NCBI GenBank assembly: GCA_020631275.1
Contig: JAHDHO010000002.1
Coordinates: forward strand, 1 to 46,575
DNA from: Polaribacter sp.
GTDB lineage: Bacteria; Bacteroidota; Bacteroidia; Flavobacteriales; Flavobacteriaceae
Direction: 5' to 3'
DNA length: 46,575 bases
Position numbers and translations under genes: made by a program. Below are positions 1 through 10,155 of this stretch, one piece after another; positions within the stretch are counted from its first letter, which is position 1; every line of letters starts with the position of its first letter. The notes below the pieces were generated by a model. The model ran no database searches. It was not told where the DNA came from and saw only the letters and a list, made by a program, of their open reading frames with translations.

Positions 1-1219
1 CATTAAAAGTTACTAAAGAATATTTAGAAGAATATTGTGTTGGAAACGTTTTTTCCAAATCCATTTCTATTTTTCTTTTTTCTTTAAAAAGCGGATTTGC
101 AACATGGTCTTTCATCTCGTGAAAATTATCTATAGCCAAGTCTGCAATGGCATCTGTGTCTTTTTTTCTTGCCTTTTGATAAGTTTTAAAAACTGTTTCC
201 CAATCGCCTAAATCTTGATTTAAAATTTCATCTAATACAAAAACATCTTCAAAAGATGCGTTCATTCCTTGTCCGTAAAACGGCACAATTGCATGGGAAG
301 AATCGCCAATTAACAATGTTTTATTTTTATAACTCCAAGGCGAACATTTTATAGTTCCTAAAGGGCCAGTTGGGTTGTTTATAAATTCTTGTTTAATATT
401 AGGAATTAGTGCCAAAGCATCTGGGAATTCTTTCTCGAAAAATTCTGTAATCTTTTCTTCGGAAGTTAAATTTTCGAAATTAAATTCACCTTCGTTATAA
501 CTTAAAAATAAAGTTACAGTAAAGCTTCCATCCATATTTGGTAGGGCAATTAACATAAAATCTCCACGAGGCCAAATATGTAAATGTGCTTTGCTTATTT
601 GATGCTTTCCAGATGAATCTGCAGGAATTTCTAATTCTTTATAACCATGATTTAGATAGTTTTGAGAATAGCTAAACAAGAATTTTCGTTCTGAGATGTA
701 GCTTTTTCTTAAAGAAGAACCTGCGCCATCTGCACCAAAAATAACTGCTGATTCTACAGAAAATTCTTCTTGAGTTTTGTAATCTTTAAAATGAGCAATA
801 TTATTTTCTATATCTACATTTTTACATTTTTTATTAAAGTGAATGATAACATTTTCATGCTTTTCTGCTTCATCTAATAAAATTGCATTTAAATCTCCTC
901 TAGAAATAGAGTTTATGTATTCGTTTTCTCTTCCTGAATAATTAGAAGAAAATGTATTTCCTTCTCTGTCGTGCATTAACCTACCATACATTGGTATACA
1001 GATTTCTCTAGCTTTTTCTTCCATTCCGCATAAACGTAATGCTTTTAAACCTCTGTCTGATAATGCTAAATTTATAGATCTTCCGGCAGAAATATCTACT
1101 GTTCTTAAATCTGGTCTGCTTTCAAAAACCTCTACTTTAAAACCTCTTTGTGCTAGTCTTAATGCTAATAAACTTCCACATAAACCTGCACCAATAATTA
1201 AAACATTTTCTTTCATCAT
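1..1219 (-). CDS. kmo: Kynurenine 3-monooxygenase (FAD-dependent), 3' end truncated by window start
   Basis: Manual minus-strand translation from ATG at 1219/1216: MMKENVLIIGAGLCGSLLALRLAQRGFKVEVFESRPDLR...; GxGxxG FAD motif, GDSSHAIVPFYGQGMNASFEDV motif; next to kynureninase. Not in ORF track because it runs off the window. Confidence 0.9.
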   Translation of the reverse strand, partial: MMKENVLIIGAGLCGSLLALRLAQRGFKVEVFESRPDLRTVDISAGRSINLALSDRGLKALRLCGMEEKAREICIPMYGRLMHDREGNTFSSNYSGRENEYINSISRGDLNAILLDEAEKHENVIIHFNKKCKNVDIENNIAHFKDYKTQEEFSVESAVIFGADGAGSSLRKSYISERKFLFSYSQNYLNHGYKELEIPADSSGKHQISKAHLHIWPRGDFMLIALPNMDGSFTVTLFLSYNEGEFNFENLTSEEKITEFFEKEFPDALALIPNIKQEFINNPTGPLGTIKCSPWSYKNKTLLIGDSSHAIVPFYGQGMNASFEDVFVLDEILNQDLGDWETVFKTYQKARKKDTDAIADLAIDNFHEMKDHVANPLFKEKRKIEMDLEKTFPTQYSSKYSLVTFN

Positions 1220-1231
1220 ATATCTATTGCT

Positions 1232-1573
1232 CTAATTTAATTTATCCTTTAAAAATTGATAATCATCATATTCTAATTTTAACTTAGACAATGATATTTT
1301 TTCTATCTGATTATCTTGATTTACAAAACTTAATAGATCCGTTTTTGTATTGAATTTTATTTTAGAAAAATCTTTATATATAAAATTAACTTTTATGTTT
1401 TCTTTTATGGAAACTAAAATTCTTTTATCAGTAATTATAAAATAATCGTTACTTTTTTCCATAAATAAACTTAAAATACCTAATACTTGATATTGCCAAA
1501 AACCAATATCACTTTTAGTTTTTATTTTAACTAGAATATCTTCTCCTTTAATATGTTTGTTAAGCATATTCAT
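1232..1573 (-). CDS. Small uncharacterised protein, possibly PH-like (bacterial PH/YdbT-like) domain
   Basis: 113 aa ORF between kmo and kynU; 'YFIITDKRILVSIKE...IYKDFSKI' resembles PH-like domain pattern. Confidence 0.6.
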   Translation of the reverse strand: MNMLNKHIKGEDILVKIKTKSDIGFWQYQVLGILSLFMEKSNDYFIITDKRILVSIKENIKVNFIYKDFSKIKFNTKTDLLSFVNQDNQIEKISLSKLKLEYDDYQFLKDKLN

Positions 1574-1574
1574 A

Positions 1575-2837
1575 TTACAACAGTCCTTTTAATATAGTTA
1601 CCATTCTAAAAACATCTTCAAAAGAATTATACATTGGTGTTGGTGCACAACGTATAACATCTGGCTCTCTCCAATCTGTAATAATATTATTTTCTGTTAA
1701 TTTTTTATGCAAACTTTTATCTGCATTTTTAACTTGTATAGATAATTGACAACCTCTTTCTTTAGGATTTGTAGGTGTAATAATTTTAATATCTTCAGAA
1801 TTAATTTCATTAATTAAAAACTCGAAATAACCTGTTAGTTTTTCTGATTTGTCTCGTAAAGCTTCCATTCCAACTTCATCAAACATATCTAAAGATGCTT
1901 TTATGGCTGCCATAGATAATATTGGCGGATTTGATAATTGCCAACCTTCTGCACCTTCCATTACATCAAAAGGTTGTCTCATATTAAAACGTGTTGCTTT
2001 GTTATGATTCCACCAACCTGCAAAACGAGGTAAATCTTTATTTTTAGCATGTTTTTCGTGCACAAATAAACCTGCTAAACTTCCTGGTCCAGAATTTAAA
2101 TATTTATAAGTACACCAAGCTGCAAAATCTACACCAGAGTTATGTAAATCTGGAGAAATATTTCCTGCACCATGTGCTAAATCTATTCCTACAACACAAT
2201 TTTTTGCATGTCCAATTTCTGCAATTCTTTTCAAATCTAAAAACTGACCTGTGTAATAATTTACACCTCCAATTAGTAACAAAGCAATTTCATCTCCTTG
2301 TTCTTCAACAATAGTTTTTAAATCGTCTATATTTAATAATTCTTCTCCTTTTCTTGGTTTCCATTCTATAACATCTTCTTCAGAAAAACCATGAAATTTT
2401 AATTGCGATTGCACAGCATATCTATCTGAAGGAAATGCATCTGATTCTATAACAATTTTATATTTTGATTTTGTTGGTTTATAAAATGAAACCATTAGCA
2501 AATGTAAATTTGTTGTAAGCGTGTTCATTACAACTACCTCTACTGGTTTTGCGCCAACAATTTTAGCCATTTTATCTGTTAGCAATTCATGATAATTTAA
2601 CCACGGATTCTTTGCCTCAAAATGCCCTTCTACTCCTAAATTTTCCCAATCTTCTAACTCTTGATTAATGTATTCTTTGGTAGATTTTGGTTGTAAACCC
2701 AATGAATTCCCTGTAAAATAAAGCCAGTTATTACCATTTTTATCTTTTGGTATAAGAAATCGATTGCGTAAATAAGAAAGTTTGTCTTCTTTATCTTGCT
2801 CTTTTGCAAATGCTAAGTTGTTTTGATATTTCATCAA
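1575..2837 (-). CDS. kynU: Kynureninase
   Basis: 420 aa; PLP-enzyme features: 'YFTGNSLGLQPK', 'GVDFAAWCTYKYLNSGPGSLAGLFVHEKH', 'FAGWWNHNKATRFNM'. Confidence 0.95.
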   Translation of the reverse strand: MMKYQNNLAFAKEQDKEDKLSYLRNRFLIPKDKNGNNWLYFTGNSLGLQPKSTKEYINQELEDWENLGVEGHFEAKNPWLNYHELLTDKMAKIVGAKPVEVVVMNTLTTNLHLLMVSFYKPTKSKYKIVIESDAFPSDRYAVQSQLKFHGFSEEDVIEWKPRKGEELLNIDDLKTIVEEQGDEIALLLIGGVNYYTGQFLDLKRIAEIGHAKNCVVGIDLAHGAGNISPDLHNSGVDFAAWCTYKYLNSGPGSLAGLFVHEKHAKNKDLPRFAGWWNHNKATRFNMRQPFDVMEGAEGWQLSNPPILSMAAIKASLDMFDEVGMEALRDKSEKLTGYFEFLINEINSEDIKIITPTNPKERGCQLSIQVKNADKSLHKKLTENNIITDWREPDVIRCAPTPMYNSFEDVFRMVTILKGLL

Positions 2838-2943
2838 TTATAAAAAAATGAGTGTCTTCAAATATAAAACAATCTAATTTTAGAATTAAATTAATCTGAA
2901 TAAATTACTACCTTTATTTTTTATTTTTAATCAAAAATTTACA

Positions 2944-4134
2944 ATGAAATTTTATAAAACTCTGTTCATATTTATTGGTATTCTTATTGTTTCTTGCAGT
3001 GGCAAAAACGCACTTTTGGTTACAGGTCTAGAAGGTGTTAGTAAAAGTATTAAAGCACAATACGCTCCTGATAAAAGAGTCGCAATTTTTGATATTAGTT
3101 TTGATAATTCTGATAATAAAATAATAGCCACAGGAATGACAAATTCTAAAGAGGCTTATCAAAAATTAGTAGATAGTTTAACATCTTTAGATGTTTCTTA
3201 TATAAATAATATACGTGTTTTACCAGATACTGTTGTAGGTAACAAAATGTTTGCCGTAGCAAGAAATTCTGTTATCAATATTAGATCTGCGCCAAAACAT
3301 TCTGCAGAATTAGGTACGCAGGGTTTATTGGGCATGTCTTTAAAAATTTTAGATAAAGAAGGTGATTTCTACAGAATTCAAACACCAGATAATTATATTT
3401 CTTGGGTTGATAAAGGTGGAATTCAGAAAATGAATAAAGGTGAATTTGATTCTTGGAACGCCTCTAAAAAAATAATTTTTACAAAGAATTTTGGCTACGT
3501 TTATGCCTCTAAAAATAAAAATTCTGAAATTATTTCTGATATTACTTTGGGCGGACTTTTAAAATACCTTTCTGAAGATGCTACTTTCTATGAAGTTAAA
3601 TATCCTGATAATAGAACCGGATTTATTAAAAAAAGTGAAGCTGTTGTTTATGAAAATTGGTTAACAAACCTGCAACCGTCAAAAGAAAATGTAGAAAAAG
3701 TTGCAAAAAACCTAGAAGGTTTCCCTTATTTATGGGGCGGAACTTCTTCTAAAGGAATTGATTGTAGTGGTTTTACTAAAATGGTGTATTTAATGAATGG
3801 TTATGTAATTCCTAGAGATGCTTCACAACAAATTAATGCAGGTAAAGAGGTTGACGAAAAACTAAATTTCGAGAATCTAGAAAAAGGCGACTTACTCTTT
3901 TTTGGAACTGAAGCTACAGAAACTAAAAAAAGACGGGTTGTACATGTTGGTATTTGGTTGGGTAATAATAAGCAAGAATTTATTCATGCATCTGGCAATG
4001 TACATATAAGTTCTATGGATTCTTTACAACCTAATTTTGACCTATTTAATAAAAAAAGGTACTTAGGAAGCAAACGTTATTTAGGAATAAAAGATAAAGA
4101 GATTATCAATCTTAAAAAGAAATTAAAATATTAA
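2944..4134 (+). CDS. SH3-domain + NlpC/P60 (C40) peptidase, lipoprotein
   Basis: Lipobox-like 'GILIVSCSG'; SH3-like repeats; 'YLWGGTSSKGIDCSGFTKMVY' and 'HVGIWLGN' NlpC/P60 motifs. Confidence 0.9.
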   Translation: MKFYKTLFIFIGILIVSCSGKNALLVTGLEGVSKSIKAQYAPDKRVAIFDISFDNSDNKIIATGMTNSKEAYQKLVDSLTSLDVSYINNIRVLPDTVVGNKMFAVARNSVINIRSAPKHSAELGTQGLLGMSLKILDKEGDFYRIQTPDNYISWVDKGGIQKMNKGEFDSWNASKKIIFTKNFGYVYASKNKNSEIISDITLGGLLKYLSEDATFYEVKYPDNRTGFIKKSEAVVYENWLTNLQPSKENVEKVAKNLEGFPYLWGGTSSKGIDCSGFTKMVYLMNGYVIPRDASQQINAGKEVDEKLNFENLEKGDLLFFGTEATETKKRRVVHVGIWLGNNKQEFIHASGNVHISSMDSLQPNFDLFNKKRYLGSKRYLGIKDKEIINLKKKLKY

Positions 4135-4151
4135 AAAATAGTTTAAATTTT

Positions 4152-4187
4152 AAAAAGCCTTTCAATATAAAATTGAAAGGCTTTTTT
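4152..4187. terminator. Bidirectional intrinsic terminator between convergent genes
   Basis: AAAAAGCCTTTCAAT-ataa-AATTGAAAGGCTTTTT inverted repeat with A/T flanks. Confidence 0.85.
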
Positions 4188-4215
4188 GTTGTGTTGATTG
4201 TGATTTTGATTGTTA

Positions 4216-6108
4216 TTAATAAAGAACTCTAAATCTAATTGTTCCTTCAATTTTTCTTAACTCTTCTATAACTTCTTTGTTATACTCTTTATCTAAATCT
4301 GTAATTACATAACCTACCTTTGGGTCGGTAGATAAATATTGACCGTTTATATTTAATTCGTACTCTGCTAAAACCTTATTAATTTTAGCCATTACACCAG
4401 GTACATTTTTATGAATATGTAAAAATCTATGAGCATTTGTTTGTCTTGGTAAACGAATGTTTGGAAAATTTACGGCGTCTACAGTATTACCAGAGTTTAT
4501 GTACGCCATTATTTTACTAGGTACAAAATCTGCAATATCTCTTTGTGCTTCTTCTGTACTTCCACCAACATGCGGAGTTAATATAACATTTGGCAAGCCT
4601 TTTAATTCAGTATAAAACTCTCCATTCTTTCTTGGTTCTGACGGATAAACATCAACTGCTGTACCTGCAATTTTACCGCTTTTTAAAGCAGTAACTAAAG
4701 CCTCTATATCTACAACAAAACCTCTTGATAAGTTTACTAAATGTGCGCCATCTTTCATTTGAGAAATTTCTTTTTCGCCAAAGAAATTTTTATTTGCAGC
4801 ATTATCATCTACATGTAAAGTAACAACATCAGAAATTGCCAATAACTCTTCTAAAGTGCTCATTTTTGTTGCATTTCCTAAAGCTAATTTATCTTCTACA
4901 TCATAATAATAAACATCCATACCTAAAGCTTCTGCTAATACAGATAATTGTTTACCAATATTACCATAACCAACAATACCTAATTTTTTACCACGAACTT
5001 CTTTAGAACCTTCTGCTGTTTTGTTCCATTGACCATTATGAATTTCTGTACTTCTTTGAAAAACACTACGCATTAACATAATAATTTCTCCTATTGCTAA
5101 TTCTACAACAGAACGTGTATTACTATAAGGTGCGTTAAAAACAACAATTCCTTTTTCTTTACAAGCTTCTAAATCGATTTGTTTTGTACCAATACAAAAA
5201 GCACTAACAACCATCAACTTTTCTGCTGCATCTACAACTTTTTGTGTAACATTTGTTTTAGATCGAATACCTAAAACATGTACATCTTTAATTTTTTCTA
5301 TCAATTCGTCTTCAGACAAACTTTTAGATACAGTTTCTACAGAAAAACCATCTTTTGATAACTTTTTAAAAGCATCTGGATGTACGTTTTCTAATAATAA
5401 TATTTTAATTCTGTTTTTTGGGTAACTAATATTTCTTGGCAAATCGTTTACGTATAAAAATTCATCTAAATTTGGGGCAATATGGTCTGCATTTTCTGTT
5501 GTCTTTTCTCTAGAAACATTTTCTGTGTAAGCAAAAAACTTATCAGCAATACCTGCTTCTCTAGTTACATAATCGCTATAACCATCGCCAATCACTTGTA
5601 TTTCTCCGTCTAAATTCATGTCTTTTAAACATTGAATTTTTCCGTTGTGTTTTGATAAAGGATTTTCGTCATCAAAACCAATTATCTCTCCATCTTCTGC
5701 AAATGTAAATGTATTTGCATATACACGTTCAGAAGGAATATTGTATTCTTTAACAATAGGATCTATAAATTCTTTGAAACCACAGGAAATTACATAAATA
5801 TCGTCTGCAAAGTTTTCAAAAAACTCTTTATTACTTTCTATAGATTTAGAAACTTGCTTTTTTAAAGCTGCTACTAAATTACTTAAATCTGCTTTATTGG
5901 CTTTTAATAATTTAATTCTTCTTTCTAAAGACTCGGTAAAAGAAATTTCGCCATCAATACCTAAATTGGTTATATCTATTATTTCTTGAATTATAGCTTC
6001 TTTTCTAGGATTGTCTGTTAAGGTAATTTCCGCCAAGACATCTAAAGCCTCTACTTTAGTTAATGTACTGTCAAAATCGAAAATATAGTTTCTTTTCGTG
6101 GTAATCAT
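4216..6108 (-). CDS. serA: Fusion: N-terminal HAD-superfamily (SerB-like) phosphatase + C-terminal D-3-phosphoglycerate dehydrogenase with ACT-like tail
   Basis: 630 aa; N-term 'YIFDFDSTLTKVEALDVL' and 'VIGDGYSDYVTREAGIADKFFAY' HAD motifs; C-term 'LGIVGYGNIGKQLSVLAEALGMDVYYYD', 'VNLSRGFVVDIEAL', 'ILTPHVGGSTEEAQ', ACT-like end. Confidence 0.9.
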   Translation of the reverse strand: MITTKRNYIFDFDSTLTKVEALDVLAEITLTDNPRKEAIIQEIIDITNLGIDGEISFTESLERRIKLLKANKADLSNLVAALKKQVSKSIESNKEFFENFADDIYVISCGFKEFIDPIVKEYNIPSERVYANTFTFAEDGEIIGFDDENPLSKHNGKIQCLKDMNLDGEIQVIGDGYSDYVTREAGIADKFFAYTENVSREKTTENADHIAPNLDEFLYVNDLPRNISYPKNRIKILLLENVHPDAFKKLSKDGFSVETVSKSLSEDELIEKIKDVHVLGIRSKTNVTQKVVDAAEKLMVVSAFCIGTKQIDLEACKEKGIVVFNAPYSNTRSVVELAIGEIIMLMRSVFQRSTEIHNGQWNKTAEGSKEVRGKKLGIVGYGNIGKQLSVLAEALGMDVYYYDVEDKLALGNATKMSTLEELLAISDVVTLHVDDNAANKNFFGEKEISQMKDGAHLVNLSRGFVVDIEALVTALKSGKIAGTAVDVYPSEPRKNGEFYTELKGLPNVILTPHVGGSTEEAQRDIADFVPSKIMAYINSGNTVDAVNFPNIRLPRQTNAHRFLHIHKNVPGVMAKINKVLAEYELNINGQYLSTDPKVGYVITDLDKEYNKEVIEELRKIEGTIRFRVLY

Positions 6109-6143
6109 TATAAAATATTGATTAATTATTCTTGGTAAATCTA

Positions 6144-6173
6144 CAAATATAGTGGGTTAATAGAAAGCCCAAT
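6144..6173 (-). promoter_or_regulatory. Putative Bacteroidetes-type promoter of the serA fusion gene
   Basis: Minus-strand TATATTTG (-7, TAnnTTTG) at 6144-6151 and ATTG (near TTTG) 18 nt upstream. Confidence 0.4.
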
Positions 6174-6244
6174 TAAAGTTTTATGATATCCTTTGTTATT
6201 AACATCAATAATATTAAAGTTCATAAAAAAGCTAAAAAAAAAAC

Positions 6245-7066
6245 TTATAAATTACAGAATCCTAAAAGAATTAGCCACCAAATTATGGGTAAAGATTCTA
6301 CCCAAAAAGAACTGTAGTATTTAGATTGCTTAATTTTAGATCGCATCAAGAAAATTAAAACTAAAAAAAAGAAAATCATAAAGGCGTTTCTAGAAACTCC
6401 GTTATTATTTATGGCATATTCTAAAACAAGAGCTATAATCATTAATGATAAACCTAATCTCTTTGTTTTTTGAATTCCTATTTTTTTAGGAAATGTTTGT
6501 AAAGAAATTGCATCATATTTTACATCTCTAATATCAAAAGGAAGTATTAAAACAATAACAATTAAAAACCGTTGAAACATTAATAGATATAGTTTAATAT
6601 TTAATTGAAAACCTACTTCTACACATGGAATTAAAACCGTAAAACCTGCCCACACAATTGCGACTACTATAATCTTTAAATAACTTACTTCTCTTAATGT
6701 TTTATCGAAACCACTAAGAAAAGGTATCGCATACAATAAGGTTAAAAGATTAAAAGGAATAGTAAATAATAATGTGTCTTTTTGAAGTTTTAATGCGAAA
6801 AAACACATTGCTAAAAAGCAAAAAAAAGAAAAAATCTGAATTACCTTTAAGTTCTTTGTTAAACTTCTATGATGCAACTTAGCAACACCTGCATATTTTA
6901 CAAAATTGTAACCCGTTATAGTACTAAAAAATATAAATAAGGCTAAATTATGATGTACAGAAAGTTCAAAATATTGTTCAGTAATTTTTACAAGCGAAAA
7001 AACAGCCAAAGCCACATGAATACTGGCATTTAGGTAAAAATTTAAAAATATTTTAAAAAACTTCAT
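6245..7066 (-). CDS. Multi-pass membrane protein, UbiA prenyltransferase-like
   Basis: 273 aa, many hydrophobic segments; 'LPFDIRDVKYDAISLQTFPKKIGIQKTKRLG' resembles the second UbiA motif. Confidence 0.6.
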   Translation of the reverse strand: MKFFKIFLNFYLNASIHVALAVFSLVKITEQYFELSVHHNLALFIFFSTITGYNFVKYAGVAKLHHRSLTKNLKVIQIFSFFCFLAMCFFALKLQKDTLLFTIPFNLLTLLYAIPFLSGFDKTLREVSYLKIIVVAIVWAGFTVLIPCVEVGFQLNIKLYLLMFQRFLIVIVLILPFDIRDVKYDAISLQTFPKKIGIQKTKRLGLSLMIIALVLEYAINNNGVSRNAFMIFFFLVLIFLMRSKIKQSKYYSSFWVESLPIIWWLILLGFCNL

Positions 7067-7253
7067 TAAACAAAAATAACACTTCTGTTCATAACATTAA
7101 TTTTTAGTTAATAATTAACATCATTTTATACGTTTTCGGTTAGAAAATAATTTATTAAATCCCTATTTTTGAGCGGTCAAAAAAATACGTTTTTTTGAAG
7201 ACTAAAAAACAACACTAAATCGATTGAAATCAATCGTTCACAAAACTTAATTA

Positions 7254-10091
7254 ATGAATACAAATTCGTTTCAACTTAGACATATTGGTCCTAATAAAAT
7301 GGAGCAAGAAAAAATGTTAAAAGCTATTAATGCAGATAGTTTAGAACAGTTAATTAATGAAACTGTGCCAGACAACATTCTTTTAAAAAACAAACTAGAT
7401 TTAGAAGAATCTATGAGCGAGTATAAATACTTAGCACATATAAAAGCTTTATCAGAAAAAAATAAAGTATTTAAAAGTTATATAGGTTTAGGTTATAACG
7501 AAGCAATTGTACCAAGTGTTATTCAAAGAAACATTTTAGAAAATCCGGGTTGGTATACAGCTTACACACCATACCAAGCAGAAATTGCGCAAGGTAGATT
7601 AGAAGCTTTATTAAATTACCAAACAATGGTTTGTGATTTAACAGGTATGGAGCTTGCAAACGCCTCTTTATTAGACGAATCTACAGCTGCAGCAGAAGCA
7701 ATGGCTTTATTGTTTGATGTAAGAGAAAGAGCTAAGAAAAAAGCAAAAGCAAATAAATTTTTTGTTTCTGATGAAATTTTACCGCAAACACTTTCTTTAT
7801 TAGAAACTAGAGCTACACCAATTGGTATAGAATTAGTTGTTGGAAATCATGAAGAGTTTAATTTTGATGATGACTTTTTCGGAGCAATATTGCAATATCC
7901 TGGTAAATTCGGTCAAATATTTGATTATGAATCTTTTGTTGAAAAAGCGAATAATAACGATATTAAAATAGCTGTTGCTGCTGATATTTTATCTTTAGTT
8001 AAATTAAAAGCTCCTGGAGACTTTGGTGCATCTGTTGTTGTTGGTACTACACAGCGTTTCGGTATTCCGTTGGGTTATGGTGGTCCACATGCAGCTTATT
8101 TTGCTACAAAAGAAGCTTACAAAAGAAGTATTCCTGGTAGAATAATTGGTGTTACAAAAGACATGAATGGTAAACGTGCCTTAAGAATGGCATTGCAAAC
8201 CAGAGAGCAACACATCAAAAGAGAAAGAGCTACTTCAAATATTTGTACTGCACAAGTTTTATTAGCTGTAATGGCTGGTATGTATGCTGTTTATCATGGT
8301 AAAAATGGTTTACAATACATTGCAAATACAGTTCATAAAAACACAAATATATTAGCAAATGCTTTAGAAAACTTAGGTTTTAAACAACTTAATAAATCTT
8401 ATTTTGATACACTTTTAATTGAAGTTGAAGCAGACAAATTAAAACCCGTAGCAGAATCTAAAGAGATAAACTTTAATTATGTAGATACAAACCATGTTTC
8501 TATCTCTATAAATGAAACTGTAGATGAAACTGCCTTAAAAGGAATCATTTCTTGTTTTGAAGAGGCTTTTAATTTAAAACCACAATCTTTACCAGAAGCT
8601 ACAACTATTTTAGACGAAACTTTAACAAGAAATACCACTTTCTTAGAAAATGAAGTTTTTAACACGTATCAATCAGAAACAGATATGATGCGATATATAA
8701 AGAAATTAGAGCGTAAAGATTTAGCATTAAACCACTCTATGATTTCTTTAGGATCTTGTACAATGAAACTGAATGCGGCATCAGAAATGTTGCCTTTAAG
8801 CAATCCTCAATGGGGAAACATACATCCATTTGTTCCATTAAATCAAGCAGAGGGTTATCAAGAAGTTTTAAAAAACTTAGAACATCAATTAAATATTATT
8901 ACAGGTTTTGCAGGTACATCTTTACAGCCAAATTCTGGTGCGCAAGGTGAATTTGCCGGTTTAATGACCATTAGAGCTTATCACCAAGCAAACAATGATG
9001 CACATAGAAATATTTGTTTAATTCCTGCTTCTGCTCATGGTACAAACCCTGCTTCTGCTGTAATGGCAGGTATGAAAGTTGTTGTAACTAAAACGGCAGA
9101 AAATGGTAACATTGATGTAGAAGATTTAAGAGAAAAAGCAACGTTACATAAAGATAATTTAGCTGCCTTAATGGTAACGTACCCTTCTACACATGGTGTT
9201 TATGAAAAAGAGATTAAAGAAATCACTAAAATTATTCACGATAACGGTGGACAAGTTTATATGGATGGAGCAAATATGAACGCTCAAGTTGGTTTGACAA
9301 ATCCTGCTACAATTGGTGCAGATGTTTGTCACCTTAACTTGCATAAAACTTTTGCCATTCCTCATGGTGGTGGTGGTCCTGGGGTTGGCCCAATTTGTGT
9401 TGCTCCACAATTAGTTCCGTTTTTACCAACAAATCCAGTAATTAAAACAGGTGGAGAAAGCGCTATTACAGCAATTTCTGCGGCTCCTTGGGGTTCTGCT
9501 TTAGCGTGTTTAATTTCTTACGGATATATAACAATGTTAGGTGCAGAAGGATTAACTAATTCTACTAAAAATGCTATCTTAAATGCTAACTATATTAAAG
9601 AGCGTTTAGAAGGACATTACCAAACTTTATATACTGGCGAAAAAGGACGTGCGGCTCATGAAATGATTATTGATTGTAGAGATTTTAAACAAAATGGAAT
9701 CGAAGTGGTAGATATAGCAAAACGTTTAATGGATTATGGTTTTCATGCACCAACAGTTTCTTTTCCAGTAGGAGGAACAATGATGATTGAGCCTACAGAA
9801 TCTGAAAGTTTAGCAGAATTAGATCGTTTTTGCGATGCAATGATTTCTATTAGAGAAGAAATTAAAAATGCCTCTAAAGAAGAAGCAAACAATCCTTTAA
9901 AAAATGCACCTCATACGCAAGAAATGTTAACTTCAGATGAATGGGAATTACCATACACTAGAAAGCAAGCTGCATTTCCTTTAGACTATATCGCTGATAA
10001 TAAATTTTGGCCAACTGTAAGAAGAGTAGATGATGCATTTGGAGATAGAAATTTAATTTGTTCTTGTAATCCTATAGAGGATTATATGTAA
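7254..10091 (+). CDS. gcvP: Glycine dehydrogenase (aminomethyl-transferring), P protein
   Basis: 945 aa; 'RHIGP', 'GLGYNEAIVPSVIQRNILENPGWYTAYTPYQAEIAQGRLEALLNYQTMV', 'HLNLHKTFAIPHGGGGPGVGPI' PLP motif. Confidence 0.97.
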   Translation: MNTNSFQLRHIGPNKMEQEKMLKAINADSLEQLINETVPDNILLKNKLDLEESMSEYKYLAHIKALSEKNKVFKSYIGLGYNEAIVPSVIQRNILENPGWYTAYTPYQAEIAQGRLEALLNYQTMVCDLTGMELANASLLDESTAAAEAMALLFDVRERAKKKAKANKFFVSDEILPQTLSLLETRATPIGIELVVGNHEEFNFDDDFFGAILQYPGKFGQIFDYESFVEKANNNDIKIAVAADILSLVKLKAPGDFGASVVVGTTQRFGIPLGYGGPHAAYFATKEAYKRSIPGRIIGVTKDMNGKRALRMALQTREQHIKRERATSNICTAQVLLAVMAGMYAVYHGKNGLQYIANTVHKNTNILANALENLGFKQLNKSYFDTLLIEVEADKLKPVAESKEINFNYVDTNHVSISINETVDETALKGIISCFEEAFNLKPQSLPEATTILDETLTRNTTFLENEVFNTYQSETDMMRYIKKLERKDLALNHSMISLGSCTMKLNAASEMLPLSNPQWGNIHPFVPLNQAEGYQEVLKNLEHQLNIITGFAGTSLQPNSGAQGEFAGLMTIRAYHQANNDAHRNICLIPASAHGTNPASAVMAGMKVVVTKTAENGNIDVEDLREKATLHKDNLAALMVTYPSTHGVYEKEIKEITKIIHDNGGQVYMDGANMNAQVGLTNPATIGADVCHLNLHKTFAIPHGGGGPGVGPICVAPQLVPFLPTNPVIKTGGESAITAISAAPWGSALACLISYGYITMLGAEGLTNSTKNAILNANYIKERLEGHYQTLYTGEKGRAAHEMIIDCRDFKQNGIEVVDIAKRLMDYGFHAPTVSFPVGGTMMIEPTESESLAELDRFCDAMISIREEIKNASKEEANNPLKNAPHTQEMLTSDEWELPYTRKQAAFPLDYIADNKFWPTVRRVDDAFGDRNLICSCNPIEDYM

Positions 10092-10112
10092 TAATTGATT
10101 AAATAATCATAT

Positions 10113-10143
10113 AAAAAACCACCTAAAATTTAGGTGGTTTTTT
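10113..10143. terminator. Intrinsic terminator (convergent gcvP / YpdA-like gene)
   Basis: AAAAAACCACCTAAA-ATTTAGGTGGTTTTTT. Confidence 0.9.
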
Positions 10144-10155
10144 AATATAATTATT

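Noticed and set aside
7177-7253. Glycine riboswitch upstream of gcvP
   Set aside because: Leader is only ~75 nt and shows simple palindromes, not the tandem aptamer conserved core.
8477-9410. Short ORFs on either strand inside gcvP (62, 64 and 80 aa)
   Set aside because: Fully overlap the well-supported gcvP frame, low-complexity content, no recognisable motifs; spurious.
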